64,000 bases of DNA from VXLM01 sp965220255. GTDB taxonomy: Bacteria; Chloroflexota; Dehalococcoidia; Lucifugimonadales; VXLM01. Shown in pieces: positions 44,709 to 54,144 of the stretch. Each line of letters begins with the position of its first letter. Positions within the stretch are counted from its first letter, which is position 1. The DNA is taken from the NCBI GenBank assembly GCA_965220255.1, contig OZ244816.1:2728001-2792000 (forward strand), read 5' to 3'. The position numbers and the translations under genes were made by a program. Under the pieces are notes generated by a model that was not told where the DNA came from, ran no database searches, and saw only the letters and a program-made list of their open reading frames with translations.

Positions 44709-45221
44709 ATGCAAAGGGCGGGGCCGGTGAAGAGTATGCATGAAGTCCGTATATCAGCCGATAGGCGATACCGCTACTGGCTCGAGGCGAAGGTCTCAGA
44801 TCATGATGGTCTTGTGTGCATGTTCCTGATGCTGAATCCGAGCACGGCAGACGCCATGAAGTCGGATCCGACGATAACTACGTGCAAGCGGTTCGCCAGG
44901 GACTGGGGCTATGGGACGATGCGCGTGTGCAACCTGTTTGCGCTGAGGTCTCCCTATCCCCGGAGTCTCAAGGAGAGCAAAGATCCTGTTGGGGCTGAGA
45001 ACGACGAATGGATCGTGCGGAACGCTAGAAAATCAGACGTGATTGTGTGCGCTTGGGGCAACCATGGGAGTCATCTCGATCGCGACAACCGGGTACTGCG
45101 GATGCTCGAAGGTGAGGGGCAGTCGGGGAAGATGCGCCACCTCGGGCTGACCAAGCACGGCCAGCCGCGTCATCCCCTGCGGCTGAGGGCCGATACGAAG
45201 CCAACAGGCTTTTTGAACTGA
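44709..45221 (+). CDS. DUF1643 protein
   Basis: 170 residues from ATG 44709 (a later in-frame ATG at 44736 is possible). YRYWLEAKV..MFLMLNPSTADAM and CKRFARDWGYG, NLFALRSPYP, and VCAWGNHG match the DUF1643 family, of unknown function. It sits between the PaREP1-like gene and sufC on the same strand. Confidence 0.88.
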   Translation: MQRAGPVKSMHEVRISADRRYRYWLEAKVSDHDGLVCMFLMLNPSTADAMKSDPTITTCKRFARDWGYGTMRVCNLFALRSPYPRSLKESKDPVGAENDEWIVRNARKSDVIVCAWGNHGSHLDRDNRVLRMLEGEGQSGKMRHLGLTKHGQPRHPLRLRADTKPTGFLN

Positions 45222-45249
45222 AAAGAAACGCGAGAGTAATACGAAAGCA

Positions 45250-46008
45250 ATGCTTGAAATACGAAACCTGCACGTCGAGGTAAACGGGACCGAAATACTG
45301 AAGGGCATCGACCTGACCGTGGAAGCGGGCGAGGTCCACGCGATCATGGGGCCGAACGGTAGCGGGAAAAGCACGTTGGCTAATGCTGTGGCCGGGCGAC
45401 CCGGTTTCGACGTTGTCGACGGCGATATCCTGTTCGAGGGTGAGAGCGTTCTCGAATGGTTGCCGGACCAACGCGCTCGCGCCGGACTCTTTCTGGCGAT
45501 GCAGTATCCGGTGGAATTGCCGGGAGTGCGAAATCGCCAGTTCCTCAAGGCAGCGCTCGACGCCATTCGAGAAGAGCGCGGTGAGGAAGAGTTGTCTGCG
45601 CGGGAGTTCGACACGCTGTACCGCAAGAGGGTCGCGGAGATCGGGATGAGCGAAGACCTGTCTCGACGGAACGTCAACGAGGGGTTTTCCGGCGGCGAGA
45701 AGAAGCGCAATGAGATCCTGCAGATGGCGGTGCTCGGGCCTAGGCTGGCGCTGTTGGACGAGACGGACTCGGGGTTGGACATCGACGCGCTGAGGACGGT
45801 GGCGGACGGGGTTAATTCGTATAGACGCCCGGAAAATGCCATGCTGCTCGTTACTCACTACCAGCGTATCCTGAACTACGTAACACCCGATTACGTGCAT
45901 GTGCTGGTGGACGGCAGAATTGTCCGGTCGGGTGGCAAGGAGCTGGCGCTGGAACTGGAAGAGAAAGGGTATGACTGGATCGTTCAAGAGGCGGCGGTTG
46001 GGAGTTAG
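45250..46008 (+). CDS. sufC: SufC, ABC-type ATPase of Fe-S assembly
   Basis: 252 residues. Walker A GPNGSGKST (~36), Q-loop AMQYP, signature region EGFSGGEKKRNEILQ, and Walker B LALLDETDSGLDIDAL. The D-T/S-D-S-G-L-D-I-D pattern is characteristic of SufC rather than transport ATPases. It powers the SufBCD scaffold. No membrane partner is present. Confidence 0.97.
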   Translation: MLEIRNLHVEVNGTEILKGIDLTVEAGEVHAIMGPNGSGKSTLANAVAGRPGFDVVDGDILFEGESVLEWLPDQRARAGLFLAMQYPVELPGVRNRQFLKAALDAIREERGEEELSAREFDTLYRKRVAEIGMSEDLSRRNVNEGFSGGEKKRNEILQMAVLGPRLALLDETDSGLDIDALRTVADGVNSYRRPENAMLLVTHYQRILNYVTPDYVHVLVDGRIVRSGGKELALELEEKGYDWIVQEAAVGS

Positions 46009-46144
46009 TGGGGAGTTGGTGACCATTTAGAAGCCATCTCAAAATCATCAGCAGTGATGTCGAACTGCCCTTCGACAGGCTCAGGGCGAACGGAGCTTTC
46101 TTAGGCACCCTCCTAAAGATTCATGACATTCAGGGACGAGTATA

Positions 46145-46501
46145 GTGGGAACTTTCAGCGTAGAAATTGAGATTGGCGGACAGGACAGGGAGAGTTGGGC
46201 GACGGTGGCCGCGTTGGTTGACACAGGGGCATCAATAACGTCGGCGCCAAGTTCGGTGCTCAGAGAGTTGGGTGTCGAACCTGCCGCAAAGCAACTCTTC
46301 CAGTTTGCCCAGGGTGAAACAAAGCTGATGGACATCGGCTACGCAAGGGTGCGATTCGAGGGACGGGAGATCATCACTCAGGTGCTCTTCAATGACGAAG
46401 GAACGCAGCCGCTGCTGGGAGCAATGGCTCTCGAAGGGGCGTATATGGGTGTCGATCCAGTTGGGAAGAGGCTGGTCCCGGTTCCGGGTTTGATGATGTG
46501 A
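46145..46501 (+). CDS. Retropepsin-like aspartic protease (small)
   Basis: 118 residues with GTG start. AALVDTGASITSAP carries the catalytic DTG (~26) and PLLGAMALEG the conserved LLG motif near the C-terminus. It is the size of a dimeric retropepsin. The stop overlaps the start of sufD (GTGA). It is a second member of this family, the other being at 5507. Why a protease sits within the SUF operon is unclear. Confidence 0.8.
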   Translation: MGTFSVEIEIGGQDRESWATVAALVDTGASITSAPSSVLRELGVEPAAKQLFQFAQGETKLMDIGYARVRFEGREIITQVLFNDEGTQPLLGAMALEGAYMGVDPVGKRLVPVPGLMM

Positions 46502-47865
46502 GATCGAAACTGACTATGACTTCAAGACTTAGTACATACGACCGTTTTGCCGAGCAGTACGACCGGCTTCCTTCGACAGGGCCCGAGTGGTTGAATGCGC
46601 TCCGACGGAGGGGGATCGACAGCTTCTCGATGCTGGGCTTCCCGACTTCGCGGCGAGACAACGAGAAGTGGAAATACACGAACCTCGGGCCGCTGGCGAA
46701 TACGACGTTTGGGTATGTGGACCGACCGGGAACGATTGATGCAGAGCTGCTAAAGGCTCTCGCTCCAAGTTCCGAGGACTGGGTGCAATTGGTCTTTGTG
46801 GACGGACACTTCGCTCCTGAACACTCGACTAATGGGCACGTTGGGAATGGTGTGGGCGTGGAGAGGCTTGGAGACACCGACGGTCTTAGCTCGAACGGTA
46901 TGGGTGAGCGGCTTGGGTCATTGGCCAGCGTGGAGTCGGACGGGTTTACGGCGCTGAACACGGCGTTCGCCACGGATGGAGCTGTAGTGAAGGTCTCGAC
47001 TGGGGGCAAGGCGCCGACGGTCCACCTTGTATTCGTGACGACCGAGCAGGATGAGGCGATTGCTACGCATCCTAGGGTCCTAGTCATGGCTGAAGAGGGT
47101 AGCGAGTGCACTGTCGTCGAAAGTTATGTCGGTATTGGGGAATCGACGTACTTTACGAACTCTGTGAGCGAGATCATTCTTGAGTCCGGCGCGAAGGTTG
47201 AGCACTACCGGCTGATGATGGACTCGCCGGGCGCGTTCCATATCGGAAGCACACCGGTAAGGCTGGGTGAGGATAGTACGTTCAACTCGCTTTCGTTTGC
47301 GAGGGGTGGACGTGTGGCACGGAACGAGCTGCACGTAATGCTCGACGCGCCAGGCAGTTCTTGCGTCGTAGGCGGACTGTACTTCACCTATGGAACGCAG
47401 CACATTGACAATCATATCGTCATCGACCATCTCAAGCCTCATACGGGCAGCGATCTGTATTTCAAGGGTATCCTCGACGACAGGTCAAGGGCGGTGTTCA
47501 GCGGCGGGGTGATCGTTCATCCGGACGCGCAGAAGAGTGAGGCGTATCAAAAGGATCAGAACCTCCTGCTGTCTGAGGGGGCGAGGATCAATACCAAGCC
47601 AATGCTGGAGATATACGCCGACGACATCCAGGCGACTCACGGAGCGACGGCGGGCGCGGTTGCAGACGAGGCGATCTTCTACATGCGGAGCCGGGGGATA
47701 GACGAGAAGACTGCGCGCGAACTTCTGGTGCATGGATTCGCCAAGGAGATTATCGACAGGGTATCGCTGGATCCACTGCGGGAATACCTTGACGGTCTAT
47801 TTGCCGACGGTCTGCCCGGCGTAGGGACATCTGAAGTCCCAGAGGGTAAGAATAGCCGTGGATGA
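46498..47865 (+). CDS. sufD: SufD, Fe-S cluster scaffold subunit
   Basis: 455 residues. PTSRRDNEKWKYTNLGPLA near the N-terminus and the C-terminal ATHGATAGAVADEAIFYMRS..RELLVHGFAKEII match SufD. GTG start overlapping the previous stop; an in-frame ATG at 46516 may be the real start (no clear ribosome site for either). It joins SufB and SufC in the scaffold complex. Confidence 0.94.
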   Translation: MRSKLTMTSRLSTYDRFAEQYDRLPSTGPEWLNALRRRGIDSFSMLGFPTSRRDNEKWKYTNLGPLANTTFGYVDRPGTIDAELLKALAPSSEDWVQLVFVDGHFAPEHSTNGHVGNGVGVERLGDTDGLSSNGMGERLGSLASVESDGFTALNTAFATDGAVVKVSTGGKAPTVHLVFVTTEQDEAIATHPRVLVMAEEGSECTVVESYVGIGESTYFTNSVSEIILESGAKVEHYRLMMDSPGAFHIGSTPVRLGEDSTFNSLSFARGGRVARNELHVMLDAPGSSCVVGGLYFTYGTQHIDNHIVIDHLKPHTGSDLYFKGILDDRSRAVFSGGVIVHPDAQKSEAYQKDQNLLLSEGARINTKPMLEIYADDIQATHGATAGAVADEAIFYMRSRGIDEKTARELLVHGFAKEIIDRVSLDPLREYLDGLFADGLPGVGTSEVPEGKNSRG

Positions 47866-48304
47866 ACTGGAAGAGCTGTACCAAGAGATCGTGTTGGAGC
47901 ACAATCGGAAGCCGCGTAACTTCCGGAAGATGGATGATCCGACATGCACGTCGCACGGGTTTAACCCGTTTTGTGGAGACACGATCACCTTGTATATGAC
48001 GCTGGATGAGGATGTTGTGTCGGACGTGTCGTTCGAGGCCGCCGGCTGCGCGATTTCCAAGGCATCGGCGTCGCTGATGACGCAGGCGGTCAAGGGGCGA
48101 ACCGTGGAGGAGGCGCAGGCGATTTTCGGGAAGTTCCACGATCTGGTGACACATGGCAATGGCGACAACGACGACGAGAGTCTGGGCGATCTTGTGGTTC
48201 TGGCGGGTGTGAGATCGTTCCCGCCGAGGATCAAGTGCGCGACGCTCTCATGGCATGCGCTTCGAGGGGCATTGGAAGGCGAGGAGACGGTTTCGACGGA
48301 ATAG
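47858..48304 (+). CDS. sufU: SufU-like Fe-S assembly protein (first copy)
   Basis: 148 residues with GTG start overlapping sufD by 8 bases. The conserved metal ligands are present: NPFCGDTITL (Cys and Asp), EAAGCAISKASASLM (Cys), and PRIKCATLSW (Cys). SufU takes sulfur from SufS and, as a zinc protein, activates it. A second SufU-like gene follows sufS at 50038. Confidence 0.92.
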   Translation: MDELEELYQEIVLEHNRKPRNFRKMDDPTCTSHGFNPFCGDTITLYMTLDEDVVSDVSFEAAGCAISKASASLMTQAVKGRTVEEAQAIFGKFHDLVTHGNGDNDDESLGDLVVLAGVRSFPPRIKCATLSWHALRGALEGEETVSTE

Positions 48305-48314
48305 GAGGCCGACA

Positions 48315-48749
48315 ATGCACGTACCGGTACAGGTGGACTACGGTGTTCGGGCGCTGGTGGATCTGGCGCAACATTCTGATGAGACTGCCGTGCGAGCCTC
48401 CGAGATCGCGAGTCGGCAGGGAATTCCGGAACAGTACCTTGCACGTGTGCTCCATTCACTTCAACGGCACGGTCTCACCAAGGCCCAACGCGGGCCACTT
48501 GGTGGGCATTCACTAGCGAGACGACCGTCCGAAATCACGATGGGAGCCGTCATGACCTATCTGGGTGGACCGGTCGCGTTGGTGGCGTGTCTCGACGACG
48601 CGGGGAACTGCGAACAGTCGTCGTGCTGCGGGCAGCAGTCCGTTTGGCGGGAAGCCGAAGCCGCGATGTGGAAAGTGCTCAATGCCACGACGATCGCAGA
48701 CGTTGTTGAACGGATGCCTGCTCCTTCCAGGGAAAAGGTACCCGCGTAA
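48315..48749 (+). CDS. Rrf2-family Fe-S regulator (IscR/SufR-like)
   Basis: 144 residues from ATG 48315, preceded by GGAGG; a longer frame upstream is not needed. MHVPVQVDYGVRALVDLAQH is the Rrf2 winged-helix start, followed by SRQGIPEQYLARVLHSLQR as the recognition part. The C-terminal region has CLDDAGNCEQSSCCGQ, four cysteines of which three likely hold an Fe-S cluster, as in IscR-type sensors. It should sense cluster status and control this operon. Confidence 0.9.
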   Translation: MHVPVQVDYGVRALVDLAQHSDETAVRASEIASRQGIPEQYLARVLHSLQRHGLTKAQRGPLGGHSLARRPSEITMGAVMTYLGGPVALVACLDDAGNCEQSSCCGQQSVWREAEAAMWKVLNATTIADVVERMPAPSREKVPA

Positions 48750-48785
48750 GCGAGCGTCATTAGCATTAGAGGGGTCACTTACGAT

Positions 48786-50051
48786 ATGACATTAGCGGGC
48801 TCGAAGACGGCGAGTTCTCTGGACGTTCAGGTGTTGCGCTCAGACTTTCCCATTCTTTCGCGGACGGTGAACGGCAAGCCGCTCGTCTACCTCGACAACG
48901 CGGCCACGACGCAGAAGCCTCGCTCGGTGGTCCAGTCGCTGGTCGACTACTATGAGAAGTACAACGCCAACGTGCACAGGGGAGTGCATACGCTGAGCAT
49001 GGAGGCCACCGACTTGACCGAGGACGCTCGGAAGAAGGTGGCGGACTTCATTAACGCCCCGGAGCCGGAGACTGTCATCTGGACGCGGAACGCCACTGAG
49101 GGGATGAACATCGTGGCGTATTCGTGGGGCAGGGGACACATCAAGCCGGGGGACGAGATTGTCACCACCCCGATGGAACACCACAGCAACCTGGTGCCGT
49201 GGCAGGAGATCGCCACGGAGCGTGGGGCGACGCTTCGGTTCATTCCCATGAGTGACGACGGGACGCTTGATCTGAGCGATGTGGATTCGATCATCACCGA
49301 GCGGACGAAACTGTTGGCGTTCACGCACGCTTCCAACTCGCTGGGGACGATTAACCCGGCCAAGCTGTTGACGGAGAAGGCCCACGCGGTGGGAGCGACC
49401 GTCCTTGTGGACGGGGCACAGAGCGTTCCTCACATGCCGGTGGACGTGCAGGATATAGGTTGTGATTTTCTATCGTTCTCAGGGCACAAGATGATGGGGC
49501 CGACGGGCATCGGCGCGCTGTATGGCAAACGGGAACTACTCGAAGACATGGAGCCGTTCCTGACTGGGGGCGAGATGGTGCTTCAGGTTACCTATGAGAA
49601 GGCGTCGTGGGCAGACCTGCCCTGGAAATTCGAGGCAGGGACTCCGAACATCGCGGACTCCATCGGCATGGGGGCGGCGGTCGATTATCTGTCGGCGCTT
49701 GGAATGGAGAACGTCCGGGAACACGAGAAGCTGATCACCGCCTATGCTCTTGAACGGTTCAAGGAAATCGAGGAAGTGGACGTCTTCGGGCCGCAGGACC
49801 CGGAACTGCGTGGCGGAGTGGTGTCTTTCCACAACGAGGACGTGCATCCTCACGATCTCGGAACGTTCCTTGATCAGCAGGGCATTGCGGTGCGGACAGG
49901 GCACCACTGCACGATGCCGTTGATGGGCAAGCTGGGAGTGGTTGCTACGGCGCGGGCGTCGTTCTACGTCTACAACACGGAACAGGAAGTTGACGCTCTG
50001 GTTGACGGGGTAAAAGGGGCCTTGCGATACTTTGGCAATGGACTCGCCTAG
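48786..50051 (+). CDS. sufS: SufS cysteine desulfurase
   Basis: 421 residues. YLDNAATTQKP opens the fold type I PLP enzyme. The PLP lysine lies in SFSGHKMMGPTGIG, and the active-site Cys in RTGHHCTMPLM. These place it in the SufS/CsdA group. It takes sulfur from cysteine for the SUF scaffold, passing it to SufU. The preceding Rrf2 gene and the following SufU gene are co-directional; the stop overlaps the next start by 14 bases. Confidence 0.96.
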   Translation: MTLAGSKTASSLDVQVLRSDFPILSRTVNGKPLVYLDNAATTQKPRSVVQSLVDYYEKYNANVHRGVHTLSMEATDLTEDARKKVADFINAPEPETVIWTRNATEGMNIVAYSWGRGHIKPGDEIVTTPMEHHSNLVPWQEIATERGATLRFIPMSDDGTLDLSDVDSIITERTKLLAFTHASNSLGTINPAKLLTEKAHAVGATVLVDGAQSVPHMPVDVQDIGCDFLSFSGHKMMGPTGIGALYGKRELLEDMEPFLTGGEMVLQVTYEKASWADLPWKFEAGTPNIADSIGMGAAVDYLSALGMENVREHEKLITAYALERFKEIEEVDVFGPQDPELRGGVVSFHNEDVHPHDLGTFLDQQGIAVRTGHHCTMPLMGKLGVVATARASFYVYNTEQEVDALVDGVKGALRYFGNGLA

Positions 50052-50484
50052 TCTCGACGAACTCTACCACGACGCCATCCTCGATCACCGTCGTAATCCT
50101 CGCAACCAAGCCGTTCTCGATTCATCTGACACCTCGGCAAGGGCCGTGAACCCCTTTTGCGGCGACGAGGTCGATATACAGCTTGTCTTTGTGGATGGAC
50201 GAGTCTCTGAAGTGGGCGTGCAGGCTGTCGGGTGCTCGATCAATCAATCGACCGCCTCGATGCTGTCTGAGGCCGTGGTAGGGAAGACGGCCGAGGAGAT
50301 TCGTAATCTGGCGGCGGCGTTCGAGGGCATCATGGATGGAGCTTCTCCCTCGGCGAGCGACGTGGCTGAGATGTGTGATCTGCCCACGCTGTCGGCGGTG
50401 CGGGAGTATCCGGTACGGATCAAGTGCGCGTTGCTGTCCTGGTCGGCGCTGGAGGACGCGCTGGGCGGGGATGGTACAGCCTAA
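50038..50484 (+). CDS. sufU: SufU-like protein (second copy)
   Basis: 148 residues from ATG 50038 (a TTG two codons upstream is possible). It keeps the ligands: NPFCGDEVDI, AVGCSINQST and RIKCALLSW. The two SufU copies are clearly different in sequence, so this is an old duplication rather than a recent one. It overlaps the sufS stop. It may specialise in another partner. Confidence 0.9.
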   Translation: MDSPSLDELYHDAILDHRRNPRNQAVLDSSDTSARAVNPFCGDEVDIQLVFVDGRVSEVGVQAVGCSINQSTASMLSEAVVGKTAEEIRNLAAAFEGIMDGASPSASDVAEMCDLPTLSAVREYPVRIKCALLSWSALEDALGGDGTA

Positions 50485-50534
50485 TTCCAATTCGCGTTAA
50501 GTCCGAACTTTTCGCGCTGACCGGATTTCCCTGT

Positions 50535-50554
50535 ATTCCGGCCTTCGCCGGAAT
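50535..50554. repeat. REP-like palindrome
   Basis: ATTCCGGC-CTTC-GCCGGAAT, a perfect 8-bp stem with four-base loop, followed by GACGGTGGG. It lies in the gap between converging sufU and cysS genes, where it could act as a terminator. Confidence 0.8.
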
Positions 50555-50571
50555 GACGGTGGGTGGTTCGC

Positions 50572-51933
50572 CTAGGCTCGCTTCCAGGTGGTGCCGCCGG
50601 AGTTGTCTTCGAGGACGTACCCGAGGTCGGCCAATTGGTCGCGAATAGAATCGGCTAGGTCGTACTGCTTGGCGGTGCGCAGGGCGGCCCGGGTATTGAT
50701 CAGTAGATTGATGAGGGCGTCCACGTCGGCGCTTCCGTCCGCGGCGGGCTCTTCAAGGGTGAGACCCAGAACCCCGGTGAGTTCCCTAAGCGCGGACTGG
50801 GCATCTGAGATATCTCGCTCCGCTTCGCGAGCGCGGTTGATATCGCGGCTCATGTCGAATAGGACGGCGAGTGCGCGTGGAGAGTTGAGGTCTTCGTCCA
50901 TGGCTTCGATGAATTTCTCTCGGTAGGGTGACGGGTCGAGCGAGTCGAGGCCGCTTTCGCTCTCCACGGTTGCGGCACGTCGTAGCCGTTCGATGGCGCG
51001 TTCCTGACCTTCAACAATGTCCTCTCGGTAGACGAGAGGGGAACGGTAGTGGGAGTTGAGGAAGAAGAGTCGCAGGGCGTCGGAGGAGTGTCTTGCGAGG
51101 GCTTCGCCGAGGGTGACGATGTTGCCCAGGGACTTGCTCATCTTCTCATCGCCGAGTTCGACCATGCCGTTGTGCATCCAGAACTGTGCCATTGGTGGAT
51201 TGCCGGTGCATGCCTCGGTCTGCGCGATCTCGTTTTCATGATGCGGGAAGATGAGGTCCTGGCCGCCGCCGTGGATGTCGATGTTCTCCCCTAGGTACTC
51301 CGCCGCCATGGCGCTGCATTCGATGTGCCACCCTGGCCGTCCCTTGCCCCAGGGGCTGTCCCACGCAGGTTCACCGGGCTTCTGTGCCTTCCACAGGGCG
51401 AAGTCGAGGCCGTCACGCTTTCGTTCATCCACCTCGATTCGCGCGCCGACGCGCAGACTCTCTACGTCACGTCCGCTGAGCCGGCCGTAGCCGGGGTCGC
51501 TTCGGACATGGAAGTAGACATCGCCGTCCACGTCATAGGCGACCTCGTTGTCGATCATGGTCTGGACCATTTCGATGATCTTGGGGATCTCTTCGGTAGC
51601 CCTGGGGTACAGGTGTGCGGGAAGGACGTTCAGGGCCTCCATCTGTTCCAGGTAGAGGCAGATGTTGCGTTCTGCAAGCTCGTGTACCGTTTCGCCTTCC
51701 TCTGCGGCGCGGTCGATCATTTTGTCGTCTATATCAGTGAAGTTCTCGACGAACTTGACCTCATAGCCGCGGAACTCAAGGTATCGCCGGAGTACATCGA
51801 AGATAACCGAACGCATAGCGTGGCCGACATGGGCCTCGGAGTACGGGGTGAGGCCGCAGACGTACATGCGAACGACGCTGTCGAGGGGAGTGAATTCCTG
51901 AACGGTACGGGAGAGGGTGCTGTAGAACTTCAT
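50572..51933 (-). CDS. cysS: Cysteinyl-tRNA synthetase
   Basis: 453 residues. MYVCGLTPYSEAHVGHAM is the HIGH-type region with the first zinc Cys, WHIECSAMAAEYLG and HHENEIAQTEA supply further zinc ligands, and DEKMSKSLGN is the KMSKS loop. It charges tRNA-Cys. Length is normal. It overlaps ispF by 4 bases, making an ispD-ispF-cysS operon, a gene order also common in other bacteria. Confidence 0.97.
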   Translation of the reverse strand: MKFYSTLSRTVQEFTPLDSVVRMYVCGLTPYSEAHVGHAMRSVIFDVLRRYLEFRGYEVKFVENFTDIDDKMIDRAAEEGETVHELAERNICLYLEQMEALNVLPAHLYPRATEEIPKIIEMVQTMIDNEVAYDVDGDVYFHVRSDPGYGRLSGRDVESLRVGARIEVDERKRDGLDFALWKAQKPGEPAWDSPWGKGRPGWHIECSAMAAEYLGENIDIHGGGQDLIFPHHENEIAQTEACTGNPPMAQFWMHNGMVELGDEKMSKSLGNIVTLGEALARHSSDALRLFFLNSHYRSPLVYREDIVEGQERAIERLRRAATVESESGLDSLDPSPYREKFIEAMDEDLNSPRALAVLFDMSRDINRAREAERDISDAQSALRELTGVLGLTLEEPAADGSADVDALINLLINTRAALRTAKQYDLADSIRDQLADLGYVLEDNSGGTTWKRA

Positions 51934-52412
51934 TCGATGGATTCCAGAGTGGCTACCGCGAGGGCGGCGATGCCTTCGCGTCTGCCGGTGAAGCCGAGAT
52001 GGTCGGTCGTCGTGGCCTTTACGTTAACCGAATTCGCGTCAAGGCCAAGGGCGGTCGAAAGGTTGTTCGCCATCTGCGAGACGAACTGATTCAATCTCGG
52101 TTCCTCGGCAACAATTGTAGCATCGACGTAGGTTACCCGCCAACTTGAGGCAGAGAGCAGGTCGCGTGTCTCTTCGAGTAGTACCATGCTTTCAACACCT
52201 TCATATCGCTCATCGCTCGAAGGGAAGTGAGTGCCGATATCGCCGAGCCCCGCGCCTCCCAGGGCGGCGTCGATGACGGCGTGTGTGAGGGTGTCCCCAT
52301 CGCTGTGCCCCTTGAGGCCGCTGAAGTGCGGCACGGTCACCCCGCCCAAGACGAGCGGGCGGCCGACAACCAGGGGATGAACGTCGAATCCGATGCCTGA
52401 GCGTATGGTCAT
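51930..52412 (-). CDS. ispF: 2-C-methyl-D-erythritol 2,4-cyclodiphosphate synthase
   Basis: 160 residues. GIGFDVHPLVVGRPLVLGGV gives metal ligands Asp and His; LKGHSDGDTLTHAVIDAALG the second His and active site; and VNVKATTTDHLGFTGRREGI the C-terminal signature. It closes the ring of CDP-ME-2P in the MEP isoprenoid pathway. Overlaps both neighbours by 4 bases. Confidence 0.97.
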   Translation of the reverse strand: MTIRSGIGFDVHPLVVGRPLVLGGVTVPHFSGLKGHSDGDTLTHAVIDAALGGAGLGDIGTHFPSSDERYEGVESMVLLEETRDLLSASSWRVTYVDATIVAEEPRLNQFVSQMANNLSTALGLDANSVNVKATTTDHLGFTGRREGIAALAVATLESIE

Positions 52413-53107
52413 GGGACGCCGACCTGCGAACGGGAGCGGAGGATGGCTTCGGCCATGACGATGTCCTCCGGAGTCGTGACTTTGAGATTTTCGTAGGAGC
52501 CCATGAATATCTTGATGCCATGTCCCAACATTTCGACCATTGATGCGTCGTCGGTAACATCGGCGTCGATGTTGCGGTGGGCGCTTTTGAGAAGTTCAGA
52601 ATCGAATATCTGGGGCGTTTGGACAGCCCAGAGGTTTTCCCTTGGGACGGTTTTGTGGACGGACAATTCTTCGTCGGCGATCTTTATGGTGTCTTTCACG
52701 GGGACGGCGGCGATAGCTGCTTCGTGGTCTGACGCGGCTTGGACGGTTCGCGAGATCAGCGGGGCGTCAATGAGGGGACGCGCGCCGTCGTGAACCAAGA
52801 CGTGAGTGGCGTCGCCGGCGTGCTCAAGACCCGCACGGACGGAGTCCTGACGACGCGCGCCGCCCGTGCAGACGGCGATGATCTTGTCGACTTGAGCATT
52901 CGCGGCGATGTTACGAACGGTATCGACTTTGTTTTCACCGACGACAATGACGATGCCGTCAATCGCCTCGGACGCGGCAAGCCGTTCAATGCTGTATTCC
53001 AACAGTGGACGGCCTAGCAGAGGCACAACGATCTTGTCGACGCCGTTCATGCGGGTGCTGCCGCCGGCGGCGAGGAGTATCGCGACGATTTTGGTTGGTT
53101 GGGTCAA
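52409..53107 (-). CDS. ispD: 2-C-methyl-D-erythritol 4-phosphate cytidylyltransferase
   Basis: 232 residues. ILLAAGGSTRMNGVDKIVVP binds CTP, VLVHDGARPLIDAPLISR is the second signature, and the C-terminal KVTTPEDIVMAEAIL is typical. It adds CMP to MEP, one step before IspE and two before IspF. It is first of the operon; upstream 53108-53490 is non-coding and should hold its promoter. Confidence 0.96.
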   Translation of the reverse strand: MTQPTKIVAILLAAGGSTRMNGVDKIVVPLLGRPLLEYSIERLAASEAIDGIVIVVGENKVDTVRNIAANAQVDKIIAVCTGGARRQDSVRAGLEHAGDATHVLVHDGARPLIDAPLISRTVQAASDHEAAIAAVPVKDTIKIADEELSVHKTVPRENLWAVQTPQIFDSELLKSAHRNIDADVTDDASMVEMLGHGIKIFMGSYENLKVTTPEDIVMAEAILRSRSQVGVP

Positions 53108-53490
53108 GGACTGCCTCTACGTGTGACTGACCTTGTTCAAGTATACAGGCAGGGTGGGGTGATGTAGAAACTGGAATGAAGGAGGTTGTCACAGGGGATG
53201 TTCAATTGCCCAGCAAGAAACGTTCCTAGCGAGCCTTTCGAACCGTGAACGAGGATGAGCAGCCTTACGACTGGCTCAGAGCTTGTTCCATACCTGATAC
53301 GGGGGTGAACGGGGTCTTTCGTCGACGTCCTTCATAGAGTTTCCCAACTCTAAGGACTCTGTTCATCAAAACTGATGGAGAAGGAGCTCTTACTGGTTGA
53401 GCCGGACTGAACTGCGATATTCAGTCTGGCAGAGGGGATGGTCAGGGCATGATAGAATAGGGAGGAGATTGTACAGACAGAGGCTCGACC
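53108..53490. other. Non-coding gap of 383 bases between divergent genes
   Basis: No credible gene on either strand. It should hold promoters for ispD (minus) and the EVE protein (plus). A TAGAAT box at about 53455, 30-odd bases before the EVE start, could be a -10 element; nothing more can be supported. Confidence 0.5.
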
Positions 53491-54144
53491 ATGCCGAATA
53501 ACTATTGGATGGTCGTCCAGACGCCGGAAAATCACGAGATAACGAGAGGGCAGGGATTCTCACTACACGGGTTAACTTCGAAGCAGAAGCGTCGGGCACG
53601 GCGCATGGAGCCGGATGACCGCATCCTGTTCTATGTTGGCGGAGAGATGCGAAAGTGGACGGCCATCGTGGTCGTCAAATCGAAGTACTTCGAAGATAGG
53701 ACCCCGATATGGGAGTCTAACGGTTCACGACAAGAACTATTCCCGTATCGCGTAAAGACATCGCCTTCCATCGTCCTGGACGAAGCCGACTACATCGAGG
53801 CGCGGATACTGGCCCCACGGCTCGAGTATGTCAAGCGCTGGCCGCCTGAACTGTGGCCCCTGGCCTTCTTTGACACGCTGCACCTGATTCCTCAGCGTGA
53901 CTATCGCTTGATCGAAGCGGAGATGCGCCGGATCAGGCGGCAGAAGAGATCCTCAGGCCGGAGCACGGACCGCTTCGAACGGGACACCGAAGCCCGGTCG
54001 GATGGGGACGCAACACAAGCGGACTCCGCGCAAGACACGGATGATCTCCCTGAATCCGAGCAGACGGATGAACGGGAGTTGGGCGTGTCGGCTGTTGAAG
54101 CTGTCGAGGATCACTCCTCCTCGGAGCCTGAGATCGAGGGGTGA
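53491..54144 (+). CDS. EVE-domain protein with acidic disordered tail
   Basis: 217 residues. NYWMVVQTPENHEITRG opens an EVE/PUA-like domain (~1-145), with ARRMEPDDRILFYVGG and MRKWTAIVVV next. EVE domains bind modified bases in DNA or RNA and often take part in RNA modification or anti-phage functions. Residues ~150-217 are charged and low-complexity (Asp/Glu/Ser/Arg) and should be disordered. The gene overlaps the convergent aldo/keto reductase gene by 34 bases at the 3' end. Confidence 0.88.
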   Translation: MPNNYWMVVQTPENHEITRGQGFSLHGLTSKQKRRARRMEPDDRILFYVGGEMRKWTAIVVVKSKYFEDRTPIWESNGSRQELFPYRVKTSPSIVLDEADYIEARILAPRLEYVKRWPPELWPLAFFDTLHLIPQRDYRLIEAEMRRIRRQKRSSGRSTDRFERDTEARSDGDATQADSAQDTDDLPESEQTDERELGVSAVEAVEDHSSSEPEIEG

